A DNA stretch of 64,000 nt from an uncultured Clostridia bacterium (GCA_945876755.1 CAMCPM010000008.1:1-64000); one strand, 5' to 3'; positions 15,764 to 23,435 are shown, counted from the stretch's first letter. A program made the numbers and translations. Notes: generated by a model not told the origin, from the letters alone.

Positions 15764-16433
15764 TTAGCTGCAGGCAGCGTCTACGGTCATTTTTATCATA
15801 CGAGGAACAGCAGAATGCTTCGGGTCATAAAACCTTTCCAGTCCCTGTATACTTTGTCTGTCAAGAGCAATAGTAAGTACGGATAAAAGCGGAGTAACGA
15901 AAAGGTCGAACATTTCGGGGATCTTTTTTATGGAACTGCTTTTTAATAGCTGACATCAGCCATACCGAAAGAATTACGGGAATAACGTGTCCCTTATAGC
16001 CTACATTCTGAATGTTCCATAATCCTAACCATGACCATAGCGTTGATGTTTCTGCGCAGCCTGCGATCGTCCAAGCATTTACTAAGCTTGGGTGTATCAT
16101 TATCATTCCGATAACAGCACCGAGAAATTGATTACCGCCGAAGATCTTAGCTGCGGAAATTGCAATAAATATAGGAAGGAATGTCAGTGATGTGTTTGAA
16201 AAAATGTTAAGCAGTCCATAAATATAGGAATCCGCCATTTCGTGGAATATCTGAACAAGACCGCCCAGCAGACCGTTCAGAAGTTCTGTGGTAACGATCG
16301 CATGGATAATTGGTACGAAAATATCACCGATATTTTTTATTGCACGCTTGTACCATCGAAATTTTGCTGCAGCTGCCGCCTTATCATCATCGGTCACGCC
16401 TATATATGCAGGACTTTGCAGATCTACGCTCAT
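15764..16433 (-). pseudogene. Fragment of a PTS EIIC sugar permease (frameshifted, truncated at both ends)
   Basis: The reading frame from 16433 encodes membrane segments typical of the glucose/beta-glucoside/sucrose PTS EIIC family (GDIFVPIIHAIVTTELLNGL, then IFGGNQFLGAVIGMIMIHPS and GLWNIQNVGYKGHVIPVI). After FHKK the frame breaks near the A-rich run at about 15930. In the next frame the sequence continues as IPEMFDLFVTPLLSVLTIAL, the expected EIIC core, then diverges into unrelated residues (YDPKHSAVPRMIK) to a stop at 15764. The EIIB domain and the second half of EIIC are missing. The upstream end is fused to the integrase remnant at 16420, so this is a deletion scar. Confidence 0.8.
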
Positions 16434-16508
16434 TCCTTTCAGTCAGCGCAGGTAGCGGCTATGGATGCGGTAGCCGAGGCGCTTCAGTTGACCCAGTCTG
16501 ACAAGTAA
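16425..16508 (+). pseudogene. Tyrosine recombinase 3' end (remnant 1)
   Basis: The final 27 codons of an integrase remain, beginning at the presumed catalytic tyrosine: YAHSFQSAQVAAMDAVAEAL followed by QLTQSDK and a stop at 16506. This matches the usual Y-x-H-...-A-...-AL ending of these enzymes. The rest of the gene is replaced by the PTS fragment. Two more copies with the same ending lie at 21029 and 28320. Confidence 0.75.
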
Positions 16509-16566
16509 ACGCATTACTGTCTTATAAAGACCAAGCAAAGACCAAAAGCATTTTTACATAAAAAAC

Positions 16567-16632
16567 AACTCCGCAAACGTCGAAATAGCTACGTTTGCGG
16601 AGTTATGTTTGGTGCCGCTGACCGGACTTGAA
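16567..16632. mobile_element. Terminator hairpin and tRNA-Leu(TAA) 3' fragment (attachment site)
   Basis: A 14-bp perfect stem (16567-16580 with 16591-16604) is followed by 16610-16632, which matches 22 of 23 bases of the 3' end of tRNA-Leu(TAA) (minus strand, including CCA) at 28506-28528. The match stops after GGACTTGAA. This marks the outer boundary of the accessory segment. Confidence 0.85.
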
Positions 16633-16871
16633 TTCTATCATGCCGTTTTTCACATCCTTAATAATGCAGCTCAAACGACGTAGAATAGCCATTTACATCA
16701 AGTTGGCAAAAAGTGGTTTTTGCCCGTTGTTAAGTATCTTTTTGCAGTTTTAACGGTCAAATAACGGACAAAAATGATGTGTTTTTTTGTCTTGGAACGC
16801 TTTCGGTGATGAACAATACCGACCGTGAGAAAACGGTAAAAGAATATGGAGTTACAGTTGTTTTCATAAAG

Positions 16872-16916
16872 TTTTTCGTGCAAAGCATTGACTTTTTCGT
16901 GCAATTAACATATAAT
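16872..16916 (+). promoter_or_regulatory. dinJ-yafQ promoter with two TTTTTCGTGCAA operators
   Basis: TTGACT (16888-16893) and TATAAT (16911-16916) are 17 bases apart. TTTTTCGTGCAA occurs at 16872-16883 and 16893-16904, 21 bp apart, so both copies face the same side of the helix; the second fills the spacer. This fits autorepression by the RelB/DinJ antitoxin. Confidence 0.75.
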
Positions 16917-16939
16917 ATAGATAGAAAGGACGTGATCAT

Positions 16940-17224
16940 ATGGCAAAAAGCAATACATCAAATATCAGTATCCGAATGGATGCTAAACTTAAAGCAGATG
17001 CCGAAGCTTTGTTTGAAAGTATGGGAATGAATCTCAGCACTGCATTTAATATCTTTGTCCGTCAGTGCCTTCGTGAAGAAAGGATCCCTTTTGAGATAAC
17101 AGCCAATTGTAATCCAAATGCACGAACAAAAGCAGCAATGCTCGAAGCCGAAAGAATTGCCCATGATCCCAATGTCAAGGGATATACAGATATTGATGAG
17201 CTTTTCAAGGAGCTTAAATCATGA
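16940..17224 (+). CDS. RelB/DinJ-family antitoxin, 94 aa
   Basis: The N-terminal ribbon-helix-helix is visible in NISIRMDAKLKADAEALFES followed by MGMNLSTAFNIFVRQCLREE, the standard RelB/DinJ pattern. The C-terminal half wraps the toxin. It overlaps the toxin gene by four bases (ATGA), which couples translation. The pair lies just inside the left boundary of the accessory segment and probably stabilises it. It should bind the repeats at 16872-16904 and repress its own promoter. Confidence 0.93.
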   Translation: MAKSNTSNISIRMDAKLKADAEALFESMGMNLSTAFNIFVRQCLREERIPFEITANCNPNARTKAAMLEAERIAHDPNVKGYTDIDELFKELKS

Positions 17225-17502
17225 AGTACACCGTAAAGCTCACTTCACAGTTTAAAAAAGACTACAAAAATGCCATAAAGCGACATCTTCCTATCGAACT
17301 GCTTGATGAAATCATCAAAGCTCTTGCAAATGGTGAGGCGCTTCCCGAAAAAAATCGTGACCACCCATTGAGCGGAAACTGGAAAGGTCATCGTGAATGC
17401 CACATTCAACCTGATTGGCTTCTTATATACCGCATTGAAGATGACATTCTTATTTTAACTCTCTCGGCAACAGGAACTCACAGCGATTTGTTTGACTGCT
17501 GA
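17221..17502 (+). CDS. YafQ-family mRNA interferase toxin, 93 aa
   Basis: The protein matches the RelE-superfamily toxin YafQ closely. The catalytic set is present: His48 (RDHPLSG), His61 and Asp65 (ECHIQPDW), His87 and Phe91 (GTHSDLF). YafQ cleaves mRNA in the ribosomal A site, often at AAA codons. Length is normal. It is translated from the overlapping ATGA at the end of the antitoxin gene. No defect is visible, so the toxin is probably active when freed from its partner. Confidence 0.94.
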   Translation: MKYTVKLTSQFKKDYKNAIKRHLPIELLDEIIKALANGEALPEKNRDHPLSGNWKGHRECHIQPDWLLIYRIEDDILILTLSATGTHSDLFDC

Positions 17503-18040
17503 AATAATTCTAGCGTATGTAGAAATCACAGGGTATCAACGGTCAAAGATGCCGATTTTACGTTGTTTAAACAAATGGGCATCACAGAAGAATGTGGTGC
17601 TCATTTATTTTTTTCGCTGCAAGCAATGCGCATTCGGCCCTGCATACATAACATCTGCGCTTAACAACAAAGTTGGCAACTGTTAGGAAATTTGCCAAAT
17701 TTGTTGCGTTATTTTGCTAATTTTGCCAACAATCAAGCAAGCTTGCCAACTGAAGTTGGCATTCTTATAGTTATTGTTGGCAAACTGTATTATATTATGC
17801 AGTTTTTATTTTGAAACGATATTGACATCTGCCGACCCATATTCTCGTATGAATCCAATTATCATTGACTTCTGTCCTGCTTTTATATTGCATTTATCGT
17901 CGGTGTTTTATCGTCACTTTTTTATCGTCGCTTTTTTATCGTCACCTTTTATCGTCACCTTTTCGATAATACTAATGGGCGCAACAATACGCTCGTATAA
18001 CTCCGTATTTTCTTTTATCGCCAGAGAATCGTATTGTGTT
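17503..18040. repeat. Gene-free stretch with a GTTGGCAA/TTGCCAAC cluster and a 13-14-bp tandem array
   Basis: No convincing gene is visible. Copies of GTTGGCAA or its complement TTGCCAA occur at about 17672, 17692, 17723, 17743, 17755 (partial) and 17776, with one variant at 17714; another lies at about 16699. A second array at about 17893-17960 has five tandem copies of TTTTATCGTCACC with small changes. The first set resembles iterons or a multi-site operator; the second could be a decayed coding repeat. Both lie in the accessory segment. Confidence 0.6.
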
Positions 18041-18340
18041 TCAATCAACGCTGTTCATCGTTATCCGTATGTCTTCGGGAAAATTCTCCTTTGCAAAATC
18101 ACGCATCAAAACTCTGCCCTCGGGATGATCTGAATGTATGTTCAGATGCCGAGGGTATTTTTGGTTTTCATGCATAAATTTGAGAATATCAAGTCCCGTA
18201 AAACCATCTCCGAGGTCATAATCAAGCGTTGCAAACTCGAAATCCATATAGCGAATAAGGAAAACTGCTCCCTCGTAGTCCTCAGCACATTCAAAGCCTT
18301 TTTCGGGCGGGGTTCTTCTATCATCAACAAAAAGCTTCAT
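18041..18340 (-). CDS. Cyclic-phosphate-processing receiver-domain protein (cREC), 99 aa
   Basis: The whole protein is a single receiver-like domain with the cREC pattern: KLFVDDRRTPPEKG at the start, ATLDYDLGDGFTGLDILKFM in the middle and HLNIHSDHPEGRVLM near the end. The acidic pocket (DD near residue 6, Asp in LDYDLG) is present. This family was proposed from comparative genomics to act with RNA repair or cyclic phosphate systems; biochemical evidence is limited. A GGAGGAAATT site precedes ATG 18340. It stands alone, in the opposite direction to its neighbours. Confidence 0.75.
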   Translation of the reverse strand: MKLFVDDRRTPPEKGFECAEDYEGAVFLIRYMDFEFATLDYDLGDGFTGLDILKFMHENQKYPRHLNIHSDHPEGRVLMRDFAKENFPEDIRITMNSVD

Positions 18341-18458
18341 TTTAATTTCCTCCTGAAATTATTTTGTTTTATTATATCATATCATCGGTGTAAGCTTATG
18401 TCAAATAAATAATATAACAACAATATATGCAGTGTATAAAAGAATTTTCAAAAAAGTA

Positions 18459-18487
18459 TTGACAAACGGAAAGATATCCTGTATAAT
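18459..18487 (+). promoter_or_regulatory. Promoter of the structured RNA
   Basis: TTGACA (18459-18464) and TATAAT (18482-18487) are a perfect consensus pair 17 bases apart. No coding sequence follows within 400 bases. Confidence 0.85.
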
Positions 18488-18493
18488 GATGAT

Positions 18494-18637
18494 ACGCTGT
18501 TAAGAAACAGCATATATGCAGCAAGCATAAATTGATAAAGAATTATTTAAGGATACAAATTTAACGTAATGGTATGTATTATTACGGTATATTTGTATCC
18601 TTTTTTGTTTTTTATCAATTTATGCTTGCTTTTTTTA
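18494..18637 (+). ncRNA. Putative highly structured small RNA, about 144 nt
   Basis: The transcript expected from the promoter at 18459 begins with a hairpin GCTGT/ACAGC (18496-18511). It then forms a long nested fold. The outer stem has 19 perfect pairs (18521-18539 with 18611-18629), the middle stem 12 pairs (18549-18560 with 18591-18602) and the inner stem 6 pairs (18565-18570 with 18581-18586). Seven T residues follow (18630-18636), so the fold is its own terminator. There is no reading frame with a ribosome binding site inside. It does not match a known RNA family I can name. It could be a regulatory RNA, an antitoxin or defence RNA, or a MITE-like element. Confidence 0.65.
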
Positions 18638-18891
18638 TCCCCAAAATATAGCAGTTATATCGGTCGTTTTTGCGTATCGCCGTAAATTTTACGTCAATAT
18701 AAAATCACGCCGTATAATATATACAGAACCTTGAAAACAGAATAACGACATAAGCTTGACCGAAGCCAAGGCTCTGAAACCGGGCAGGATGCTTCGGGGA
18801 CAATGACCATTCATTGCCGTGACCGTAATGCACGAAAAGTTCATACGGGGAACGATCATCAACGATCAACACACTTGAAAGGAGCGAAAAA

Positions 18892-19083
18892 ATGAGTGTT
18901 CTTATCAAAGATACAACAAGGGAAGAACGTGAAAAAATCGTCAAAGACGGTATTGCGTTATCGACATTAGATGCTCTTCCACCGACAAAAGAAGGCATGG
19001 AGTATTTCGCCAAATACATTGAAGGAGAAATGGAGTTATCCGAAATAACGGACGCTATTCTTGCTCCATATAGGAACAAATAA
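18892..19083 (+). CDS. VbhA-like antitoxin domain protein, 63 aa
   Basis: The sequence REEREKIVKDGIALSTLDAL followed by PPTKEGMEYFAKYIEGEMEL matches the small antitoxin VbhA family, whose members inhibit Fic-domain AMP transferases by an alpha-helix carrying an (S/T)xxxE(G/N) motif. No Fic gene is adjacent. The next gene (19111) is unrelated to Fic as far as I can see. A GAAAGGAGCG site precedes the ATG. The gene sits 250 bases after the structured RNA. Either the toxin partner was lost or the 109-aa neighbour has replaced it. Confidence 0.65.
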   Translation: MSVLIKDTTREEREKIVKDGIALSTLDALPPTKEGMEYFAKYIEGEMELSEITDAILAPYRNK

Positions 19084-19110
19084 ACACAGCATTTGAAAGG
19101 AGTGAACGCA

Positions 19111-19440
19111 ATGGGTGAAAGTCTTGAAAGAGCAATAAAGACCTCGCTTAAAGGTTACATCGATGACTATGACGACATAGACGAGATAATGACACGTCTT
19201 CTTAATGTTACCGCAGATTGGTTTTGCTTCGATGAGGATAAACGAAAACCATTGATAAATATGTTATATGCTACGATGGAAACATTCGATATCTCGACTG
19301 AACGAAAAGGAGAAGTCACATACGGCGAGATGATTTGCCTTATTGACGAGCAAAAAAACGATTCCTGCATTGCTTCCGACGGCAGAGAGCTTTGTGAGGA
19401 AATTCGCAGAATGCTTAACATAATTGGTAGAAACATCTGA
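19111..19440 (+). CDS. Hypothetical acidic protein, 109 aa
   Basis: The protein is acidic and helical, with YIDDYDDIDEIMTRLLNVTA near the start, and has no membrane segment or known motif. ATG 19111 has AAAGGAG eight bases upstream. An in-frame TTG at 19093 overlaps that site and is less likely. It follows the VbhA-like gene by 27 bases and is probably cotranscribed. No family is recognised; it may be the partner of the VbhA-like protein, which is only an inference from position. Confidence 0.6.
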   Translation: MGESLERAIKTSLKGYIDDYDDIDEIMTRLLNVTADWFCFDEDKRKPLINMLYATMETFDISTERKGEVTYGEMICLIDEQKNDSCIASDGRELCEEIRRMLNIIGRNI

Positions 19441-19543
19441 ACATAACCAAATGAGTTATTTAAGCATACAATAATGGATTAACGTTTTTATCTATCCTAA
19501 TATGGTTATCAATCAGCCAAAAATATTATCAATAACAAATAAT

Positions 19544-19765
19544 GGCGGTGCAATGAGCACCGCCGATTGTTTTTTAAAGGGTTTGAAATCATATCGACAG
19601 AGCATTCATGTGCTTGTTCAAGATAGATTTTCAGATCCATACAGATTACGGTGTCTTGCGACACCGCGGTTTGTTTTTAAAGGGATAAACTCAAGAATAT
19701 GTCAGCAGTTCTTGTGTAAGTCCTTGTAATTATCATTCCCATATAAACAGCAGCAGGGCTGCTGT
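19544..19765 (+). repeat. Three hairpins about 100 bp apart with similar T-rich tails
   Basis: Hairpins GGCGGTG-N7-CACCGCC (19544-19564), CGGTGTC-N4-GACACCG (19650-19667) and CAGCAG-N5-CTGCTG (about 19748-19764) are each followed by a variant of TTTTTAAAGG. The stems differ but the tails and spacing repeat, so this may be an array of terminators left from small lost genes or a repeated RNA module. No coding sequence is convincing between 19441 and 19962. Confidence 0.5.
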
Positions 19766-19962
19766 CGGTGGGTTTTCAAAGGTTGGTTAAGAGAGCGACG
19801 GTAATGTCGGCAGCTGTTGCTTTCTTGACTGCCAATTCAACTAAAGGAGCTGAACAAAATGAAGTTGTATTTCGAACCCATATAGCAATAAGCTTGCTCA
19901 ACATCAATGCTGTCACAAATCAAAACAAAAACACTTCATAACACGAAAGGACGGTCATACCT

Positions 19963-20256
19963 ATGACAATTACCGAAATTAAAATCCGCAAGACATTCTC
20001 CGAGGGCAACCTCAAAGCTATCGTTTCTATCACCCTTGATAACTGCTTGGCAATACACGATATCAAAATCGTGCAGGGCAACGACAGACTCTTTGCAGCT
20101 ATGCCGAGCCGTAAAGATGAAACAGGCATTTATCGTGACATCATTCATCCTATGGACCCTAAAACAATGGATGAAGTTGAAAACGCTATCATCTCCGCTT
20201 ACGAAAGGTATGTTGAGATTGAAAAGATTATGAACGCTGAAGAAGCTAACGATTAA
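19963..20256 (+). CDS. spoVG: SpoVG-family protein, 97 aa
   Basis: The sequence follows SpoVG very closely: MTITEIKIRKTFSEGNLKAI, then AIHDIKIVQGNDRLFAAMPS and RKDETGIYRDIIHP. SpoVG is a small site-specific DNA- and RNA-binding regulator in Firmicutes that affects septation, sporulation and virulence genes. A GAAAGGACGG site precedes ATG 19963. Its position inside an accessory segment with a truncated paralog 89 bases downstream indicates an element-borne copy rather than the chromosomal housekeeping gene. Confidence 0.92.
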   Translation: MTITEIKIRKTFSEGNLKAIVSITLDNCLAIHDIKIVQGNDRLFAAMPSRKDETGIYRDIIHPMDPKTMDEVENAIISAYERYVEIEKIMNAEEAND

Positions 20257-20311
20257 AACTAACAAGACCCGTTTCCGAAATACCTCATTTCGGAAACGGG
20301 TTATTTGTAAA

Positions 20312-20809
20312 CTATACTATATATATATATGAAAGGAAAACACTATGACCATAAGCAATGTAACTCCGACAAAAATATATGACGAAGGTATTCTCAAAGC
20401 AGAGTTCTCCATTACAATTTCGATATGAACCCTTGTGTGCTTCTGCGGCGAACTGTAATGCTTTTTCGTAAACAAGAGCATTATCATTCCGTTCAAAACC
20501 GTTGACGCTTCTCTCCTCAACAAAATCGGGGAATTCCTTTGAAATGCCGAGCTTTATCATACCCTCGGTATGCTTTTTTGCTTCCGAAGGCGCAGCTTCG
20601 GGAGGCAGTCCGAAATCATAGTATGTGCAGCAAACTACTCGTGCTTCGCCGTTCCACAACGGGCAGTTAAAACATCTGTCAGGCTCAAATTTTAAAATCG
20701 CATTTGCCATTCGGCAGAAAACACGCTCCTTGTTGTCGAGAACTGTTACATGGATACTTGGCTCGTAAGTAAAGATCTTGTTTTTGTTGTTTTCAAAGCT
20801 GTTATTCAT
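20312..20809 (-). pseudogene. Truncated HD-domain protein (3' end lost), 165 aa in present frame
   Basis: Residues 1-110 include a cysteine cluster (CFNCPLWNGEARVVCC) and are followed by YEKALQFAAEAHKGSYR, the first helix of a RelA/SpoT-like HD phosphohydrolase domain. The frame then runs into sequence that is the complement of a truncated spoVG paralog (20345-20428), so the rest of the HD domain is missing. The junction is near 20420. The start at 20809 has a good site (GGAGGTAATC). The protein was probably an HD hydrolase of unknown substrate; the present product should be inactive. Confidence 0.7.
20345..20428 (+). pseudogene. Truncated second SpoVG-like gene
   Basis: A GAAAGG site precedes ATG 20345. 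The 27 codons MTISNVTPTKIYDEGILKAE then FSITISI match the SpoVG N-terminus and stop where the sequence switches to the truncated HD gene on the other strand. This is the same deletion junction seen from the opposite side. Confidence 0.7.
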
Positions 20810-20995
20810 AATGATTACCTCCGTATGTTCTTTATTCTATTTATATTATAACATGCAACTTGCGCCAAAAGTGTCCTATGTTATTTTTATTATAACTCTT
20901 TTAATATTGAAAATCAAGTAAATGTTCTATGGACGAGCATACAAGGTCTGATACCAAATGTCAAATGCAGTAATAAGATTTCAATAGAAAAATGT

Positions 20996-21111
20996 GGGTG
21001 TTCACACTACATTAATACTTTGCTGATTTATGTGCAATCGTTCCAGACGGCACAAGCAGCGCTATGAATGCGGTAGCTGAAGCACTTCCGTTGACCCGGT
21101 CTGACGAGTAA
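20996..21111 (+). pseudogene. Tyrosine recombinase 3' end (remnant 2, frameshifted)
   Basis: The frame reads GCSHYINTLLIYVQSFQTAQ, which covers the G-H...T-L-x-I-Y block and the presumed catalytic tyrosine, then loses one base near 21060. After the shift it continues as MNAVAEALPLTRSDE and a stop at 21109. It matches the other two integrase ends but is followed by a different hairpin (about 21149-21184) and no tRNA fragment. Confidence 0.7.
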
Positions 21112-21376
21112 CCGTGTTACTGTCAAATAAATGCATTTTACATAAAAAGAACTGTCTGCTGCAGCTTTTGCTGTAACAGGCAGTTGTTTTTTCGTTGGAT
21201 ATTGGTTAATGGCATGAAATCGTACTATTGACTTTTGTAATGTGTTTTGATAGAATTAAAATATAATGGGATGTTATGTCAAAGCATTTTTTCGCAAGTT
21301 ACATTTATATTTCAAACGTTATTATGGGAATAACCCAATTTCAGTAAATCTTTAGGTAATCAAGGATAGTGCGTAT

Positions 21377-21793
21377 ATGAATATATCTACAACCGAGTTA
21401 TTGAACCGCTTAACGCAAACGAGTGACATAAATACGTTTGTTGACGAATATGAAAATGAGTTTATGGCACTGTCTTGTACAGAGCTTTTGAATGAACTGC
21501 TTGCCGACAAAAAGTTAAGTTTGGCAGAAGTAGTAAAGCGTTCGGGACAGAGTGATTATGTATATAAGGTTTTCCGGGGTGAAAGAAAACCAAGCAGGGA
21601 TATTCTGATTGCAATTGCCGTTGGAATGGGTTTGTCTGTTGATCAAACGCAGCTGTTACTGCGTGTTTCCAAGCTTGCCGCACTTGATCCGAGAGATAAG
21701 CGTGATTCTGTTATCATATACGGACTTAAAGAAGAACTTGAAATTGTGAAAATAAATGATTTGCTGTATGAATTGGGCGAGCCGACATTTTAA
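21377..21793 (+). CDS. HTH regulator paired with a protein kinase, 138 aa
   Basis: The centre of the protein is an XRE-type helix-turn-helix (LSLAEVVKRSGQSDYVYKVF followed by RGERKPSRDILIAIAVGMGL). The N-terminal 40 residues and the C-terminal segment with ALDPRDKRDSVIIYGLK are characteristic of regulators found directly upstream of membrane Ser/Thr kinases in Ruminococcus-like genomes. It lies 21 bases before the kinase gene and is surely cotranscribed. A role in controlling or sensing for the kinase is inferred; the family has not been studied as far as I know. Confidence 0.8.
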   Translation: MNISTTELLNRLTQTSDINTFVDEYENEFMALSCTELLNELLADKKLSLAEVVKRSGQSDYVYKVFRGERKPSRDILIAIAVGMGLSVDQTQLLLRVSKLAALDPRDKRDSVIIYGLKEELEIVKINDLLYELGEPTF

Positions 21794-21814
21794 TAAAAGT
21801 GAGGATATTCCAAA

Positions 21815-23371
21815 ATGACAGAAACAGAGAAATATAAATTGTCGACATATAGCCTGGTTAAAATATTGCATGAAACAAAGACTTCAAAGGTTGAGCTTGT
21901 TGAATGCTCGTTAGACGGTGAAAAATACATAAAGAAAACCTATTATTCGGATAAAAGGGCTGTTTTCAATACTATTGCTAAAATAAAAAATGAGCATATA
22001 CCCGAAATATATGAGGTTTTCTTCGGCGAAGATACGATAATTATTGAGCAGTATATCGAGGGTGAAACGCTTGAAGAGAAAATATCCAAAGGCGAAGTTT
22101 TTTCGAAAAATCATATAAAAGCTATTTACGATGATCTGCTGGACGCAGTTGATGCTCTTCATAGAAACAATATAGTTCATCGTGATATAAAGCCTGCAAA
22201 TATTATTATAAAGGAAAACGGCGAAGCTGTACTTATTGATTTTAGCATTGCAAGATCATATTCGGAAAAGCGCAGTACCGATACAAAGCTTTTCGGAACT
22301 GTCGGATATGCTGCGCCGGAGCAATTCGGTTTTTCTCAAAGTGATTACCGAACGGACATATATGCTTTGGGCGTTACAATGAAAGAGATCGCTAACAGCC
22401 GCAACTCTTCAAAACGGCTGTATAGCGCTATATCACGCTGCACGGAATTTGATCCGTCAAGACGTTTTCAGAATATTGATGAAATAAGAAAATATCTTGA
22501 CAATGATAAAAAAATATGGAAAACAGTATCAGCGGCAGGTCTTGCTATTGCAGCAGTAACCGTTTTGTGTGTTGTTTTGAATTCATCGAAAGATGAAGAT
22601 ACCTTACTTGCAACATCAGACAGCGTAACACAGAAAACCATTCAGACACAGGTCGCTGAAGAAACTACGCTCACGGAGCCTGAAGAAGTGCAGAGTGAAG
22701 AAAAAACTGTCGCAGAAAGCGAAAAAAACCTTCAAACGCAGCAAACTCGGATCAGAGAAACTGAAACAACAACAGCTGCACACAGCGAACCGGAAACGGT
22801 TGCAACAGAAGCGGAAGAAACGACCGATTCCGCTGAATATGAATTGTATTGCAGCCGTATTGTAAGAGTAACAAATGACGAAGAGGATATTCCGTGTATA
22901 AGAATGTGGGAAGACGGAGAATATGAAGCGGAATTACCGCTTGGCGATGAAATTTTACCGGTGAAAATTGCTGTTCAAAAAAACGGCAGCAAGTGTACGG
23001 TTACTGTAAACGACGAAACATTTTTGTTTGAAGATACTTTCGTTCCGGAGGCATACAGTTACCAAGACAGCAATAAAGTCGCAGAAATTGTTTTTTATGA
23101 TATGAACGGTGACGGAATTCTTGATATACTGCCTTTTATAAGCGATGCCCAGATTGTGAATTATTATGACGGACCTGATCTGAACCAGAATTATTCGGTG
23201 GCATGGTGCATATACAGCGATGAGAAGGACGATTACAGGCAGGCGGATGGCGAAATGTACTCCTATATGGGACATTTTACAATATATGAGTCATCACCCG
23301 GATGTGTATGGACAGATTTTCCCGGCAGTTACACATTGGAGAACGGAGTATTGGTTTATCATTCACTATAA
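21815..23371 (+). CDS. Membrane Ser/Thr protein kinase with extracellular domain, 518 aa
   Basis: Residues 10-230 form a Hanks-type kinase: Lys40 (GEKYIKK), the HRD loop at 122-124 (VHRDIKPANI), Asp142 in DFS in place of DFG, and GYAAPEQFG. The glycine-rich loop near residue 17 is not recognisable (ILHETKTSKVEL). One membrane helix spans about 238-256. A long Thr/Glu-rich linker follows, then a beta-rich external domain with a calcium-loop-like DMNGDGILDILPF. The kinase should phosphorylate cytoplasmic partners in response to an external cue. It is paired with the HTH gene upstream. The changed glycine loop and DFS may alter activity. Confidence 0.88.
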   Translation: MTETEKYKLSTYSLVKILHETKTSKVELVECSLDGEKYIKKTYYSDKRAVFNTIAKIKNEHIPEIYEVFFGEDTIIIEQYIEGETLEEKISKGEVFSKNHIKAIYDDLLDAVDALHRNNIVHRDIKPANIIIKENGEAVLIDFSIARSYSEKRSTDTKLFGTVGYAAPEQFGFSQSDYRTDIYALGVTMKEIANSRNSSKRLYSAISRCTEFDPSRRFQNIDEIRKYLDNDKKIWKTVSAAGLAIAAVTVLCVVLNSSKDEDTLLATSDSVTQKTIQTQVAEETTLTEPEEVQSEEKTVAESEKNLQTQQTRIRETETTTAAHSEPETVATEAEETTDSAEYELYCSRIVRVTNDEEDIPCIRMWEDGEYEAELPLGDEILPVKIAVQKNGSKCTVTVNDETFLFEDTFVPEAYSYQDSNKVAEIVFYDMNGDGILDILPFISDAQIVNYYDGPDLNQNYSVAWCIYSDEKDDYRQADGEMYSYMGHFTIYESSPGCVWTDFPGSYTLENGVLVYHSL

Positions 23372-23435
23372 AACTGGACTCGCAGTCCAAGACTTTTTCG
23401 TTTGCATGAGTTATAATAGGTATTAAGCCCCAAAA

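Larger units (their letters stand above)
16420..16632. repeat. Left copy of a 213-bp direct repeat bounding the 12-kb accessory segment
   Basis: This stretch matches 28315-28528 almost base for base. Each copy contains an integrase C-terminal remnant, a hairpin and the 3' end of tRNA-Leu(TAA). Repeats of this kind form when elements integrate in tandem at the same tRNA gene. Confidence 0.85.

Noticed and set aside
17893-17960. CRISPR-like array
   Set aside because: The units are adjacent with no spacers and no cas gene is present anywhere in the window.
18134-18412. 92-codon frame antisense to the cREC gene
   Set aside because: It is the complement of a conserved domain and includes the cREC gene's own leader.
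19502-19729. 75-codon open frame over the hairpin array
   Set aside because: It runs through two terminator-like hairpins and lacks a ribosome binding site.
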